NCBI GenBank assembly: GCA_023935145.1
Contig: CM043700.1
Location: forward strand, 137,917,328 to 137,981,327
DNA: 64,000 nt
Reading direction: 5' to 3'
DNA from: Bretschneidera sinensis
Taxonomy: Eukaryota > Streptophyta > Magnoliopsida > Brassicales > Akaniaceae
Numbering within the stretch: position 1 is the stretch's first letter; each line of letters opens with the position of its first letter. The notes under the pieces are model-generated. The model saw only the letters and a program-made list of their open reading frames with translations. It was not told the origin of the DNA and searched no databases. Below are positions 47,551 through 60,545 of this stretch, one piece after another. A program made the translations under genes and the position numbers.

Positions 47551-48123
47551 TTAATAATCGGTGGGAATAGCATTTGTTGCTCCGGCTGCAATTGAAACAA
47601 ACCGACTCATCCTTCGATTTTGTCTAGAAAGTATTTGAACATTACCCTTTGCCTTGGCCAACTCATCGTCGCAATAACGAATTTGATCATACATAACCAT
47701 CACATCGTAATTCGAAGTTTGCGCATCTTCCCTCACTTCCTCGATCACCAAAGGGAACGAATCGATCATACTTTGGTACGATTTGGCGCAAACGTTGAGA
47801 GCCGGTTTTAATCCAACGAGGCTGGTATCTTTGCTGGCTATCATCCGATTGATGAATTTCAGTGCCCTTTTTGCGTTGTCTCCTCCTAAGGTGAGAATAA
47901 CATCGGAAAGAGCCAATGCATCTTTAGCTGCGAGAGCTTGAGGATTTAACGAGAGGATTTTCATGCAAAACCCATAATCCGCTGTGTCTTTGCATACGGT
48001 TTTGATTAATTTTGATGGAGACTTTGTAGCTACCAGCAAGGATTGTGAAGGAGAAATATTAGCGGCAAGGAGAAGTAGTGTTGCAAATAATAAGAAATTA
48101 CGATTTGTAAGAAGAGAAGCCAT
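47551..48123 (-). CDS. Plant invertase / pectin methylesterase inhibitor (PMEI-domain) protein
   Basis: Single exon of 190 aa, a usual length for the family. Residues 1-28 form a signal peptide (basic start, hydrophobic LLFATLLLLAA, small residues before SLL), so the protein should enter the secretory pathway and reach the apoplast. The PMEI domain spans about 36-185 and is expected to be a four-helix bundle. The four conserved cysteines are at 44, 53, 112 and 151, the first pair in the typical hairpin spacing (VCKDTADYGFC). The family inhibits pectin methylesterase or acid invertase by 1:1 binding; sequence alone does not tell which. A TATA box lies about 100 bp upstream. Start codon: only ATG giving the signal peptide. 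Confidence 0.93.
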   Translation of the reverse strand: MASLLTNRNFLLFATLLLLAANISPSQSLLVATKSPSKLIKTVCKDTADYGFCMKILSLNPQALAAKDALALSDVILTLGGDNAKRALKFINRMIASKDTSLVGLKPALNVCAKSYQSMIDSFPLVIEEVREDAQTSNYDVMVMYDQIRYCDDELAKAKGNVQILSRQNRRMSRFVSIAAGATNAIPTDY

Positions 48124-48221
48124 ATTGTTTCAAGAAGATCTGTTGTTAAACACCACCAATTCTTTATTTTACTTTTGGCGACGACAACAAATCTTATGAG
48201 AAGGCAAGCAACAATTTTGGG

Positions 48222-48228
48222 TTTTATA
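48222..48228 (-). promoter_or_regulatory. TATA box of the inhibitor gene
   Basis: TATAAAA on the minus strand, 99 bp upstream of the ATG at 48123. Confidence 0.6.
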
Positions 48229-49525
48229 TTTTCTTTTTTCTTTGTTTTTATAGTAATAGAAGGTAGTTATTTTTAGAAGAAAATAAAAATCTAGTAATTA
48301 ACAGAACAATTAGTTTGGGCAATCACAATAAAATCATTTTCCACCACAAAAGAATTTGTTAAAATTGATAGCTTTTGCCGTATTGTGAATGCACCCTAAA
48401 TAGGTTTTTTTTTATTTATTTACACCCGAAATAGATTTAGTTGAATTAACCAAATTAATTCACTTAAACGGCTTAATTAAATGGTTAATTCGTTTAATTT
48501 GAGTTGATGATCTAATTTTTTCAATTAAATTCGGTTAGATGATAATTAAAGAAAACATTATTCATTTCAATTGAATTAACCAAAACATGACCTATATTGT
48601 TACCTTGTGATGTTGTCTCCATGGAACATGCAATATCTTTGGTTTAGTATCGGATTGTGGGATTGGTTTTGTTTGATTTGGTTTAGCCCTAAATTTTTAG
48701 GTATTGTTGATTTGGTGCAAATTTTAAAGATTTTTTTTTTTTTTTTTGTGTTAGGGGTAAAAGTTTAATATGCAATTATATTTCAGTTAAAATAGATTTA
48801 ATCGAATTAATTGATCTTTTATTTATTTATTTATGTTAGCTAAATTAATCAAATAGCTAATTAGGTTCGATTACATTTTAGTAGAATCAATCGAATACAA
48901 ATGGAGATCGAACCCGTATCAAACCACAAGAAAACATTAAGAGAAGATCGATTTTATTTTAATTTGATTAAAACAAATTATGGTCTATCAGAGTTCAACA
49001 GTGAAGAATCTATGCAATTCTATCAAATGATCATTACGATATGATCCTTATCGCCATTGTAACAAATTTTTAGTCCAGCCAGAAAAAACAAATCTGAAAA
49101 TCAGGGGAGTTTTTGCCCCAGGCATTAATTGCTTTACACAATTAATAAAGCCAGCACTAGACATTCAATCTAGGCAGCTGATCGGACCGTTCAACAATGT
49201 CAACAAACGGGAAAAGAAGAATGAAAGAGTGACAGAAAAAAAGACTTATCCTATTGTCATTTCCAGCAATTACAAGCACACTGCACACATCCTTTCGCAA
49301 CTGCTTTCCAAAGGGAAATAGAAAAAGCTAGAATTCCCATAACAAAAAAGGTAAGTACAAGCTTTGTGACTAAAGGGGAAGTAAATTTGACTCCCATTTG
49401 GTGATTGCAAATTTCAAATCAACGGCAATTTCCACTTTGACACCAGATGGAAGTATTAAAAGAAACATCAAGAAATTGCACAACACCCATGTAATAGCAT
49501 ATCATCAACTACACAAGCTACCACA
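48229..49525. other. Intergenic region upstream of the inhibitor and downstream of the S-acyltransferase
   Basis: AT-rich, with 'gttgaattaaccaaattaattc'-type repeats (48440-48590 and again 48790-48900) and a T run at 48731-48748. The last 400 bp before 49526 are probably 3' UTR and flank of the S-acyltransferase. No gene was seen. Confidence 0.45.
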
Positions 49526-52500
49526 TCATTGGCGTGCTTCCTTAGGAGTTATGTAGCTTCTGCTCTCAGTGACTGTGGAGTTGGCGAGGACATCTGGTGC
49601 GATTTCCCAGCTCCCACTTCTCCTTCCCCAACTTGAGTGCCGAGTGTCTGATCGAATCGTGGGTGCCCGATGATCTAAACCCAAAACAGAGTCAACCTCC
49701 AAGGTATTACGGGGAGTCCCATTGCTACCTCTACTGCATAAATCATCTATTTCTTCAATATTACGACGCTGAGAGATCTTCAATAGGTCTTCCCCAATCC
49801 CTAGATCATCCTCTACCTTCAAACGAGTATCTCCACCCAAATCTTCTACTTCTGCTTCCCGAGTGCTGGGCAAAGGGGGTCTTGGTGCCTCCTCTTGAAC
49901 AAAAGCCCGGAAGTTATTCCTTGAGGGCTTTACTTTTGTACAAAATACTTCAAGAAAATTATTCAAACAACCCTGATTGTAAACATTGATCCTGTTGTCA
50001 GCTCTGTACCGGAAATTTTCATAGGTAGTCTGGAAGAGCACAGTTTAATATCAGTTAAGTCAATACCGAATCATGAGTAAACAAAGTTCAAGACATCTCA
50101 TTCGATAATAATACTATGATGATTATGACAACGATGATGATGCAGAGGAGAACGAAAATTTTCAAGACATCACCATCATAATGCTGTGAAGGTCTATTCA
50201 AGATTTCCTATACTAGATGTGATCAAATTCAATCCAAAAGAAAATGCGAGCACAGTTTAATATCAGTTCAGTCAATACCGAATCATGAGTAAATGAAGTT
50301 CAAGACATCTCATTCCATAATAATACTATGATGATTATGACGACGATGATGATGATGCAGAGGAGAATGAAAATTTTCAAGACATCACCATCATAATGCT
50401 GTGAAGGTCTATTCAAGATTTCCTATACTAGATGTAATCAAATTCAATCCAAAAGAAAATGCGATCAAGTATACATCAACCGAAGCTCTTAAAGAGTAAA
50501 CAACCGAATGAACCATGTTATATTTTCATTTTTGCGAATATATTCCCAAACTCAAGAATTATCCAGTCCAGTGAGACATGGACCATGTCATAGTTGATTA
50601 TGATAACTAAGACTTGCTTAGTTAACCAACATTCCCGAAGGTTAAACAGTACACCAAACTACAATTCCAGGGAGAAAGGTCCAGTTGTGTTATGTTGGAG
50701 ATGAATTTATTATTGGTATCTAGAGTAGAAACACTGCAGAAAACAGTGTGAAACATAAACCCATAATATCTTGCTATGCTTCTAAAATTTCAGTGTTCTA
50801 CTATAGACAGTTGAACATACAGTCCTCTGATGAAGTGCATCCTAATATTTTTTAATTTATGCAGGATTTTGTCCTCAAAACTCTCTCCAGTGTTTTCATT
50901 AACTTTGCTTTCGGAAACTGCATTCCTATATGAAATAGTAAGTTGTCATGCAATCGTTGGTGACAGACCATCAAAAGAAACTCTATTTTTTTCTCAATAA
51001 TTAACCATCAGAACAAACGCTATTAATCTAGTACTTAAATCACTGCCACACTGTATATCAATCTACAGCAGATGAAGGGCTAATTCATTTTTCCACGATA
51101 ACTGAGAAACAAAATTATTCCTCCTACAACCAAAAATATAATCCCAATGAGAGATCAACTAACCTGGTTTGTGCTTATGAGATACAAATGGAACCCTGTA
51201 AGTCCACCAACAAACCATAGGGATATGAAACAATAGGCCATTAGTATGACAGACGGCGGAGATTCTTTCATTGCCTTCCAGACTGTGCCATGGTGATTAT
51301 CCATCAGAACCTTAATGTACAAAGCTGACATGGAAAACACATAGATGCAGAGAAGGGTTGATGAAGAAACGAACATAAAGAAGTAGCGGTAGTTTCGCTG
51401 CCAATACACAACACAACTACGTTATGCTAGCATAAAGGGAAGCAAACAAGAATCAAACAGAATAAATGGTGAATGCACAAATCACAGATTTTGAATGGCA
51501 TATAAATCAGCATACCAATCCGATGCATTGGCCCACCCAAGGGCAGTGATGATCAAACCGTTCCACACAATTGTTGCAAATTGAACAATGGGAGCAACGA
51601 GGAGGACGATAAAGCATGCACGTATCACAATACTTCACCCGCACAGGAATGCCATTAACCATAACTTCTTTAGTACGAGGGAACTGAAGGCTGGGTGTTT
51701 GTCTTCCACCAACCTCAACCGAAGCAGAAGTATCATACCGGAACTCTTCCTCTGGTGGATGTGAATTACGGGGAACGATACCTGGGTCTCGGGCCGATGT
51801 GAGGAAAAGAATAACCAATACCTGTCAAAATAAACCACATGATTAAAAATAGATGGCAACATAGGTAACTGACAAAAAGTGAAAATTATTCCTATGAAGA
51901 GGAATGGCTTCTGATCTGATAAGTTAAACTTAAATAAGAACCCCATTCAGGTATATGCCATTTCTCAAACCCAAAGTAGATACAATTTAATTATGCCAAC
52001 AAACTAAGTCCATTTCAATAGGAGATAATATGATTTGCTCACCATCAACATTTGCTGTGCTTTTATTCTAAATGGATGAAAAATTAATTTGAGAAAATGC
52101 CTAGGAATGTTTCAATCAAACAATCGATGCCCCTGCCACTTACATGACCCCAGCTTGTACTGAGCTGGGTGCCACCGAATCAAATGATGGATATTGGCAA
52201 GTCGAACAATAACGGAGCATAAAACTGGAGTGCAAAAATTATAATTTCTGACATCGGTTGATGACAACACAGGTGCAAAGTCATCCACTCAGAGTGACAC
52301 ACTCAACTAAATAATGTGTTGCATAAAACCCATACAATAAGAATACAAATGTTAAATACCAAGTAAGGGATGGAAGACTAACATAGATAGTAAAGACAAT
52401 GGCCACCACCAGAATTGCATATCCTGCGTTATACACCAAGAATTCATGGCGAAGGTGCCTCCCGACAAATACACAAAAGATAATAAGTGGAACAATGACC

Positions 52501-55500
52501 AGCAATAAGGTAACAAGCAACGACCTAGCATCTGGCCCAAATATCAGCCTCCCATCAAGGATGAACTTCTGTAAAAGAGCAACCAAAAAGGTAATCAGAC
52601 AGAACAAATCTCCTTGCATGATCAGTCTAGTCTGTCAAAGAAGCATCAGATGTAATTACAGTTATATAAAATATGGGAAAGAATGGTAGACAATCAAGAA
52701 GGAAATTTGAAATTCATCTTCATACTTGTTGAATTAGACAACTTTTCATCTGTATTGTGCCACTTATAACATCATTCTAGGAAACTGATAGAACTTTAAA
52801 TCGTAAGCCAATTGTATTGTTTCCTAATGATTAAAGAAAAGAAAGGAAAAGGAACTAAAATCTGCTCCATATTGCATCTGGAGATCAAAATGTGGCAGCC
52901 TGAGTGGTGTAAAATGTGCCCTCGTTACTTTCATTAACTAAATAGCATCTTTAAGAGAATTTAAGTACGTAAAGCAGCAAAACCTCATAAAAAATAGAAT
53001 CAATGATTATAAGATATTATAACCACATTATGTGTATCAATATTTGTCGTAAATAACTACCAAGTGAGATTCCTGATCATAATGCAATTAGTTACTCTAT
53101 CATATCGCAAAATGGCATAAGCATGCGTATTACAACCAAGATACTGCAAAAGCATTTTTTAAAAGAACTTGATGAAGATAAAACATTAGCATTTACTCAC
53201 AAAAGGGCTAATATGAAACCAACTGCATGCCAAAATTCAAATTTCCATATTGTCACTAGTTCAATACAAGAGCCACATCAAGAAGCTACATCAACCAAGA
53301 TATTGCCAAGGGCCCAAGGTTACTTTTGAAACAACTAAGCAAGCTAAAGTACAAGCATTCAAATTATAAAGGGGGAAAGATGGAAAAAGAAAAGGGGAGC
53401 AAATCTAACAACCCTGTTTTCATTTAGCCAAACCAAGTCTCCAACATAACCATCATATCTTTACAAGAACTGGAAAAATCAGGATTAAGAAAACATGATA
53501 AATAACTTCTTCAAGCAAAAGCTTTCCACTCATCAAAACGCATACAACTAACTATCAACCTGCACAGCTCTACCTGCGCTCTACAAGTGTTAAGAGTGCA
53601 TAACTGGCATCACAGATCTACAGACTTTGTTATAAATAATTTTAAAGCCAACTACCCTCAATTGAAGAGGAAAATTTTCTCCAACCCTTCATATCTTCTT
53701 GAATAAAAAAGGATTATGAATGTGAGCCTATTTAAACGGATTATTGTGAGAATCTTGACAGAAAGGCTTCTCGATTAAGGGATGAAAAAATAAATGAATG
53801 ATTTTAGCTTTTAATTTAAGAATTTAGAGGAAGAATAAGCACTTACGAACTTTCAATTCTAGCTCATAAAGATTACATTCCCACAAAGGTAGAAAACATG
53901 GATTAACAGTACTCTATTCAATATATTAGAATGGCACTGACTACTCTCCTATATCATTATCTTTGTTTTTCCTTTTGATATTAAAGAGATCTGTACCACA
54001 GACCTGGGTCAAAATGTGGAACGCAAAAGCTCCACAAACGGCAAAATAATGAGATAGAAAACTCAATTCTTGCAATCCCCAGAAGCAAGCCGAGGCTAAT
54101 CCTTCCGATTTCTAATTTCACTGTAACTAGTTAAAAACCATGTGCTATGCATGTCGACCTATTTAAACAGATTATTATGAAAATCTTAACATAAGGACTT
54201 TTCGAATTGATGGATAAAAAAATAAATGAAAGATTTTAGCTTTTGAATTTAAGAATGTGGTTATTCTCACACAATATGATAAAAAAAAATTTAAAGATTT
54301 GTCGAAAAAAGGATTAAAAAATTTAAAGCTAAATGATATTGACACAATTTTTTTGTTATAGGTAAATATTCTATACATGGCACCCTTGGTGCAACCCATC
54401 TACAAAGAAGCTATCTATATGATAGTACGTCAACAAAATCTCAAGAGATCATCCTCATATACAAGAAAATTCCTTTGAACCAAAAACTTAGGGTATTGAA
54501 CTCCTCTCTACCTCATCAAGAACCTGTGTAAAGACAATATAACCTAATAAAAGTATTAGTGTAAACTTTTCTCTGACTACTAATAGGTACCAACTACCAA
54601 ACCATTACTTTTTCTTAAGTACAATTTTAGTAAAATGATTATCAACTTATAAGTTATACTATTACCAACCATCTCCACCTGCCACAAGCACCATACAACA
54701 CCATTATCAAATCACAACTTTCACCACTAACATTACCACAGGTCCACAACCACCATCTCACTACTACTATTATCACCGCCACCACAGTGACCACCCATGG
54801 TCATAATAATGTTTGAACTCAAACTGACACAATTTTATTGATAAGTAGCTCAACCTAACATAATGATGCCCGCATCACCAACATTCAACTGTTTCTCATT
54901 CTCGTCCATCACAGTAAGTATCAGCCATCACCATTTCTCTACCACCATGGATGGTGAACGAGTTTTGAAAGTTAAATTTACAATTGAGCAATCTTGTAAG
55001 TATGAAACATTTAATATTCAAAGATTTGTCAAGCATTATATGCATCTTCGTCCTCGTGATTCTTGAGTCCCGATTGAAAGAAAAATTATGCCTTCATTAG
55101 TTTTCTTGGTGAGGCAATTTTCATTAAAGATTAGTAAGGTTACATGCAAGAGCTAACTAATTAGCAATAAAGAAGTGGTTTTCTTTGTGATCTTTTCTCC
55201 TTTTCACAGAAAAGTATACTCATATTTTTATGTTTTCCAACCAATATCCATCGTTAGATTAATTTTATGGATAGTTTGCTACCCACCAAACTATCACTTA
55301 TTCATAACCAATTAGCCATCAAAAGTCTACTCTTCTTTTTATCAAAACAAAGGTCCACTCTTCTTCTTAATCACATAAATGCAAACTGATTTAAGTTTTT
55401 ATGACAAAGCAGACGCCGAGCTGGTATTTAGCTTCCAAGAACCATCAAATCTATTAAGCACCCTTGAAATATGCAAGATGATCCATTCCATGTTCTCTGT

Positions 55501-58201
55501 TTGTTTTTTCCCCTTTTATCCAATAAATAAAAACATCTATACTAAAATAATGTTATTCAACTTAAGCTTATTAACATAATGTTATTATCCTCTCAATGCT
55601 ATACCCAAGTTCCATAGAATGAAAAGAGAAGTCATATTCCAAGAAATAGCAGCCCAAATCTTTCAAGTTATCCCATTCCAGTCAGCGAACAAATGAAAAA
55701 AACTATCTTCTGCGTTACCCAATGAATGCCAGAAAGAAAATTATCATCCACAACTCTCTTGCAACAGTACATTGCAATAATAAGTGATCAACAGCCTTCA
55801 CCTCTTTTTACACAAATAAACTAACTACGAACTACATGCTTCTCTCTGCTGTATGTACTCTTGAGAGGGCTGCTGTCCACCAAAAGAAACTAACCTTTTG
55901 TGCAATATGGAAACGAAATATTCTTCCGTGGAAAAACTGTATTGTGAATAGGAGTTAACAGTAAATTTTGATTTCTAACAACATCGCATCATCATCCAAT
56001 CCTGCCTCCTTTACTTTACATAAGATCATAAACAGATTCAAACTTGCAAACACTATTATTTGGGAGATGTACATCGATTCTCTAGATCAAACTATATGGG
56101 TCCATGGTTGAGTGAAAACAGGACCCAGAACTTCTTTAGCTGTTGCAACACAACTAGATCTCTAAATCAATTTTAAACCGTAAATGAAAATTTGAAACCA
56201 CCCCGATTTATTTTACCTCGTCTTTTAATTGAGCCTCTTAACAAATATCTAGCAGGTCACTTTGAATCCACGAAAATCCTAGAATTAATTTCAGAATTCA
56301 TAAAAACTTTAGCTGGTGCACATTTAACACGCTTAAGTGTGTTAAAGAGAGAATTTCCTCCCAGCATAATCTTTTAACCAAGTACACAAAACCTTTTAAG
56401 CTGTTTTCTTCAGTAAAAGAAAACAGTGAAAAAACTCATTTTTTTATAAGTGAAAAAACTCAAAATTTTATAATTGAGCTTCATCAAAATTGAGGGGTTT
56501 TTTATAGTCTCCAAAGGGGATTTGAGGTATGAAGCCACGAGAGAGGAAGACCAATCAAAAAGGCGAACTGGTATTTTTCATGAAAATTCCTTCTGCGGTG
56601 AAAATATTAAAATGCCTCCGCTTCTAATAATTCTTTTAGTGTCCCTGCTTTTACTATTTAATAATAAGGGGTCTTATTAAGGGGTCTTCTAAAATTTCTT
56701 TTAGTGTCCCAGCATTCTTTCTTGAGTATCACAAATTTACAACGAATACTACTTGATATCTCAATCAACCCCACCCTCCCAAAGAAAAAAACAGGTGGAG
56801 TAGGTAATTTCTTGAGGAACTCACTTTCACAATGTCATCTATACTATTAATTAAGCCAAGAGCTGAGTTCCACCAACTCAGTTATGAAATCTCTAAAAGA
56901 CCAAAAAAAGCATTAAAGATCTATATATAACTAAATGTGTATTTAGGTCAATAATTATTATTGAAAGAGGAAAAAGTTTTTCAACCCCACTATGAGACCC
57001 ACAACTTGCATCGGAAAGGAAAAACTGTAACTACTAAAAGCTACCCATTAGGCCACTACCTGTTTTCTCATGCGAACCGTTTCACATCCACCCACTGCTC
57101 TTCATTACTTAAAAAAAAATTGTCCATTATTCATTTCTCTAATTCCAAAATTCTTAATCTCCTGGTAGATTGAAAAGAAGCCTAATTGGTGAAGCTTTCC
57201 AACCACATATAGTCTTTCGTGGAAGGTTTTTTTTTCTTTTTTATAAATTATCCTCCATTAATCTTTTTCTTACTCAAAAATCTTAATCTACGCATGAAAT
57301 ATTTACAATTAATTACCTTTAAGATAATTAGTTGAGTAATAATTATCATTATTAACTTTCACTTTGCTAATCATAATTACGCGTGCACATGATCTAATTT
57401 CATAGAAACACATATCGACACGAGCTTATGCGTGTGTTGAGATGTTAGTGTAAAGAAAACCAAGCCCATCTTAATGACAGTTACATACTTTTGTCGCAAC
57501 ACAACTGACCATAGACTTTCTCTTAAGAGTAACTAGAAATAAGAATTAGAATGCCCCTCTCGCCATACCAATCAACAGTTGCACCAGGTTACTAACATTA
57601 AATCGTGTATTAGCCAGAATCCCATACATTTGGTGTACATATCAAGTATAGCCACAACGGAAATTAGTCTTCCATTCTAATTCTACCAATTGGCTTTTAC
57701 ACAACTAAAAATACGCTCTAACTAACAGACATTCACAAAAATGAAAGCACCCAATCTGTAACTCCACTGGCTATAATTGCCTCATTCAATAAGTCTCCCT
57801 AATGCAAGCTCCAGTGGGTTGTTGATATGATGTGAACACACAAAGCACATATCAACTTACACAAGCATTGCAGATGGCTAAACACTTCCAACCCGTAGAG
57901 CAATAAACCCACAGCTTAACTTAGTAAAAGTATTTGATTGATTCTATTGATGTCCATCGTTTCTCACTAACAAAACCGATAAACAGTCAAAAATTAACAA
58001 AACCTAATTCACACAATACACCAAACAACTTACTAGATTAATCAAAACCCACTAATTTTTTTCACAAAAAAATAATCTAAACTAATACCCAGATGGAAAA
58101 ACCAAGCATTTAGATTCAAAATAAACAAAATATTAGAAAAGAAAAGATTAAAATAGTCTTACATTACTTCCTTTCCAGACTTCGTACACACGATTTGCCA
58201 T
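49526..58201 (-). CDS. DHHC-type protein S-acyltransferase (palmitoyltransferase)
   Basis: Five exons on the minus strand: 58163-58201, 52383-52568, 51516-51821, 51164-51397 and 49526-50029. All introns are GT-AG, phase 0, giving 422 aa. The protein attaches fatty acid to cysteines of target proteins by a ping-pong mechanism through Cys168. Visible features are four transmembrane stretches (two in about 25-80, two in about 185-255), the DPG motif (87-89), the Cys-rich domain (139-175) with DHHC at 165-168, and TTxE (TTYE, 256-259). A long cytosolic tail carries acidic and Ser/Arg-rich segments and ends KEARQ. The N-terminal [10 protein letters not shown] and the tail strongly resemble Arabidopsis PAT06-PAT09 types. 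Exact membrane location varies within the family and cannot be read. The first exon codes only 13 residues and precedes a 5.6-kb intron containing LINE debris. Confidence 0.94.
50036..50463 (+). repeat. 212-bp tandem duplication beside the last splice acceptor of the S-acyltransferase
   Basis: Copies at about 50036-50247 and 50248-50463, each starting gagcacagtttaatatcagt and ending near 'aaaagaaaatgcga'. They differ at a few sites, including a variable gatgatgat run. The first copy begins 7 bp inside intron 4 from the exon 5 acceptor. Confidence 0.9.
52569..54344. other. 3' part of S-acyltransferase intron 1
   Basis: Non-coding. Two related segments with 'atttaaac.gattat..tga.aatctt.ac' occur at about 53729-53820 and 54160-54255, a diverged direct repeat. 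No other feature was seen. Confidence 0.5.
54345..54515 (-). mobile_element. LINE 3' end fragment, in S-acyltransferase intron 1
   Basis: The minus strand reads 'taagtttttggttcaaagg...' followed by the 'ggttgcaccaagggtgccatg' 3' end found in the other LINE tails of the window. Sense with the host gene. Confidence 0.7.
54516..55589. other. Middle of S-acyltransferase intron 1
   Basis: Non-coding, with a CCACCAT/ACCACCA-rich stretch at 54660-54800. Small plus-strand ORFs show no family features. Confidence 0.45.
55590..55910 (-). mobile_element. LINE fragment (zf-RVT region), in S-acyltransferase intron 1
   Basis: On the minus strand [11 protein letters not shown], then [17 protein letters not shown], match the zinc-binding domain after plant LINE reverse transcriptases, with a stop and frame damage. 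It may belong with the 3' end at 54345-54515, separated by other sequence. Confidence 0.75.
55911..58162. other. 5' part of S-acyltransferase intron 1
   Basis: Non-coding. Short duplications such as 'aagggaaaaactca' (56440-56470) and 'cttttagtgtccc' (56633 and 56698). No gene was seen. Confidence 0.45.
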
Positions 58202-58899
58202 GAGAAATTTGCAAGCTCCTTCTTTCTTCACTACGCAGGGAGTGAGTCGAAGATTTGGAACATTTTCTGCCTGATCATTTCATTTGAAATCCTAAACCCT
58301 CCCCACCAACCCCTCCTAAAAAGTAAGAGAGAATCGCAATGAAATTATACTCAGTTTGTCGCTCTTCAAGGGTTCTCAAGCTATGTAACCTGGATTTTGT
58401 GGATTTCCCAAAAAAAAATTACTAATAAAGAGAAAGTGTTTCTATTCGTTTGATCTCAGAGATGGCGGTTTTGTGTTTGTTTGTGAGGAATAGATTATAG
58501 AATTTTTTTTTCAATGTTCTATGCACGGGGTAGTCGAGTATATAGGAAAGTTAAAACTCGAAAATATGCAAAGACTAATCTCACGTCATTGTTGTATCAT
58601 CTTAAAACTCGGTCGATTTTCTATTAATTGTACGAAGTTACTAGTTTGCCCTTTAGTGCGTATGGTTTAATACTTTTACTACGTCAGCATAAATGGTGGC
58701 CCGTACGATGTGGAAGATCTAACGGTGCTGATTGGAAAAAATCACTGGGATTTCACGTTAGGAGTATTTAATTTATTCTCTTTGGGAAAAAAAAATTTTA
58801 TTGAGGTAATAAATATTCTGCAGAGTTCTAAACATGTGGCAAGGTGGTATGTAGCCAGCCCAGCTTTGACTGCGTGAATTTATTTAAAGGGTTTGCTGT
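58202..58899. promoter_or_regulatory. 5' leader and promoter region of the S-acyltransferase gene
   Basis: The region directly upstream of the ATG on the minus strand. No convincing TATA box was found, which is common for broadly expressed genes. The leader may extend past 58450. Confidence 0.35.
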
Positions 58900-59524
58900 G
58901 CTTTTTACTTCATTTTTATTTAAAGTAATTTAACCTTTCAAATGTAATGAATACATTCCAATCAATTTTTTAAAAAAACGTTTATTTTATTTAAATTTTA
59001 ATAAAATTCATTTTAATTGATAGTTAGATAGAAAAAAAAAATACTAAAACTGAGCCAAAATGACACTATAGTTCTTTTTATAACAAATTAATCTCATTTA
59101 AAGTTAATTAAATTTCAAATTAATTTCATTTTTGAATGGTAATATAACGAAGATTAAGACTTTTTAGTAATATAAAGTTTTATTTGTTCTTTAATAGTAT
59201 GGAGTATTAATTTTTTTTATTTGAACGCGTTACTCATGTGGAAATCTATCAGAGAGATTAATTTGTTATAAAAGAACTGTAGTATAATTTGGTTTCATTT
59301 TAATTTTTTTAATTTTTTTTTTCTTCTAGTCAACTCCTGACTATAATAAGTTTTAAGGTTTAAAAAAGGCATGTGATTTTCACATGTTTAATCTTGTCAA
59401 AAAACTGATTGAAGAGTATTCATTACATCAAATTTTTAATTGGGGTTTAAATTGCTCCAAATAGAGGTAAAAGTAAAAAGTACAATTTACTCCTCAATTG
59501 AGGGTAATGTTTGCATTTAAGCTA
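58900..59524. mobile_element. Foldback element (long imperfect palindrome), copy 2
   Basis: Built like the element at 34922-35578. Inverted pairs include 'ctttttactt.atttttattt' with 'aaatagaggtaaaagtaaaaag', 'attccaatcaatttttt' with 'aaaaaactgattgaagag', and 'tatagttc.ttttataacaaattaatctc' with its complement at 59252-59285. Here the right terminus is the complete one: the reverse complement of 59495-59520 reads cttaaatgcaaacattaccc, matching the left end of copy 1. No coding capacity. Confidence 0.82.
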
Positions 59525-60329
59525 AAAGTTTTTTTTCTTTCTTTTTCCTTTATACTCCTTCCTTACGTATGCCAAAAATATATATATACTCCTTCCTTGT
59601 GAAACTTCTTGCTCTCTATCTTACTATAAAAATCAAGCTAATTAACCTTTAATTAGCCATGAAGAGCTTTGAGTTGCATAAACATGTATTTTCTTCTTTA
59701 ATTTTTTATTTTCTTGACAAATCTTGAGATTTTCTTGAGAGATTATGTGAGTGAAAAGTGTCCAATAATATTTTTCAGGAAACTTTTACATTAGTTAGAT
59801 TTTGATTGAAAAAATTAATTTGTTATTACTTTTTTGTCAAGTTGGTACGAACAACGAGTCCAATACTAAGCCTGTGGGAGAGGAAGAAGAAAACGACAGT
59901 GTTTTGTGGAAACAGAAGATAAAAAAAAAAGAGCAGATAAATTTTAATAATCAAATAATCGTTTGTAAAATTCATGATTTATTTAATTCAATATTTATAA
60001 AATTATGAAAACCAAACACAAGTTAAAAGATAATTAAGTGGATTTTTAGTTTGAATCATTTATTGCATACGTCATCTATAAAACAAGTATCAAAAAACAA
60101 CATTGATTCGGAAACAAAATTGTTTTGACAAGAGGGATCTATATTTTTATGGTTTGTAAACTTCATCGATAACTCCTTATAAATCAAATGGTAATACATA
60201 ATGAATGAAAACAAATTTTATTATATTGTGTCTAAATGGCATGTTCTTTCATTTGTAAATACAGGATGACTGAAAACTTCTTAGAAAGATGTTTCTTTAG
60301 TTTCATCCATTGAAAAATGATACCAAATA
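59525..60329. other. Intergenic, no gene seen
   Basis: AT-rich spacer. The ORF at 59802-60008 is Lys/Asn-rich and matches no family I recognise. Confidence 0.45.
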
Positions 60330-60545
60330 ATTCCTTGATAAGGGTCAACCACGGTTTTGCATGATTGAACCATACAACAAAGCCATTAATGATGAGGACA
60401 TGGTTAATAAATGGAATGTGGATCCTCTTTAAGTTTCAATTAGTTCAGTTACAAGAGCTAGAGCTAAAAGGTTCAAAGAAACTTTTAATGGACTGATTCA
60501 ACACATTTGGACTAAGATCCATATTTGGAAGCCCAATGATGATAT
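60330..60545 (+). mobile_element. Gypsy-type retrotransposon, C-terminal pol remnant
   Basis: The frame MIEPYNKAINDEDMVNKW...DPL, one stop, then SVTRARAKRFKETFNGLIQ corresponds to the C-terminal end common to plant Gypsy polyproteins (TRARAKKFKE...LNGL). The sequence after it, to about 60880, is T-rich with repeated 'ttt.tttaggtttattt.ctat' phrases and may be the start of the LTR. Only a scrap remains. Confidence 0.65.

Noticed and set aside
47620..48199. Plus-strand ORFs of 63 and 71 aa
   Set aside because: Antisense shadows of the inhibitor gene.
49597..49989. 130-aa plus-strand ORF
   Set aside because: Antisense shadow of the last S-acyltransferase exon.
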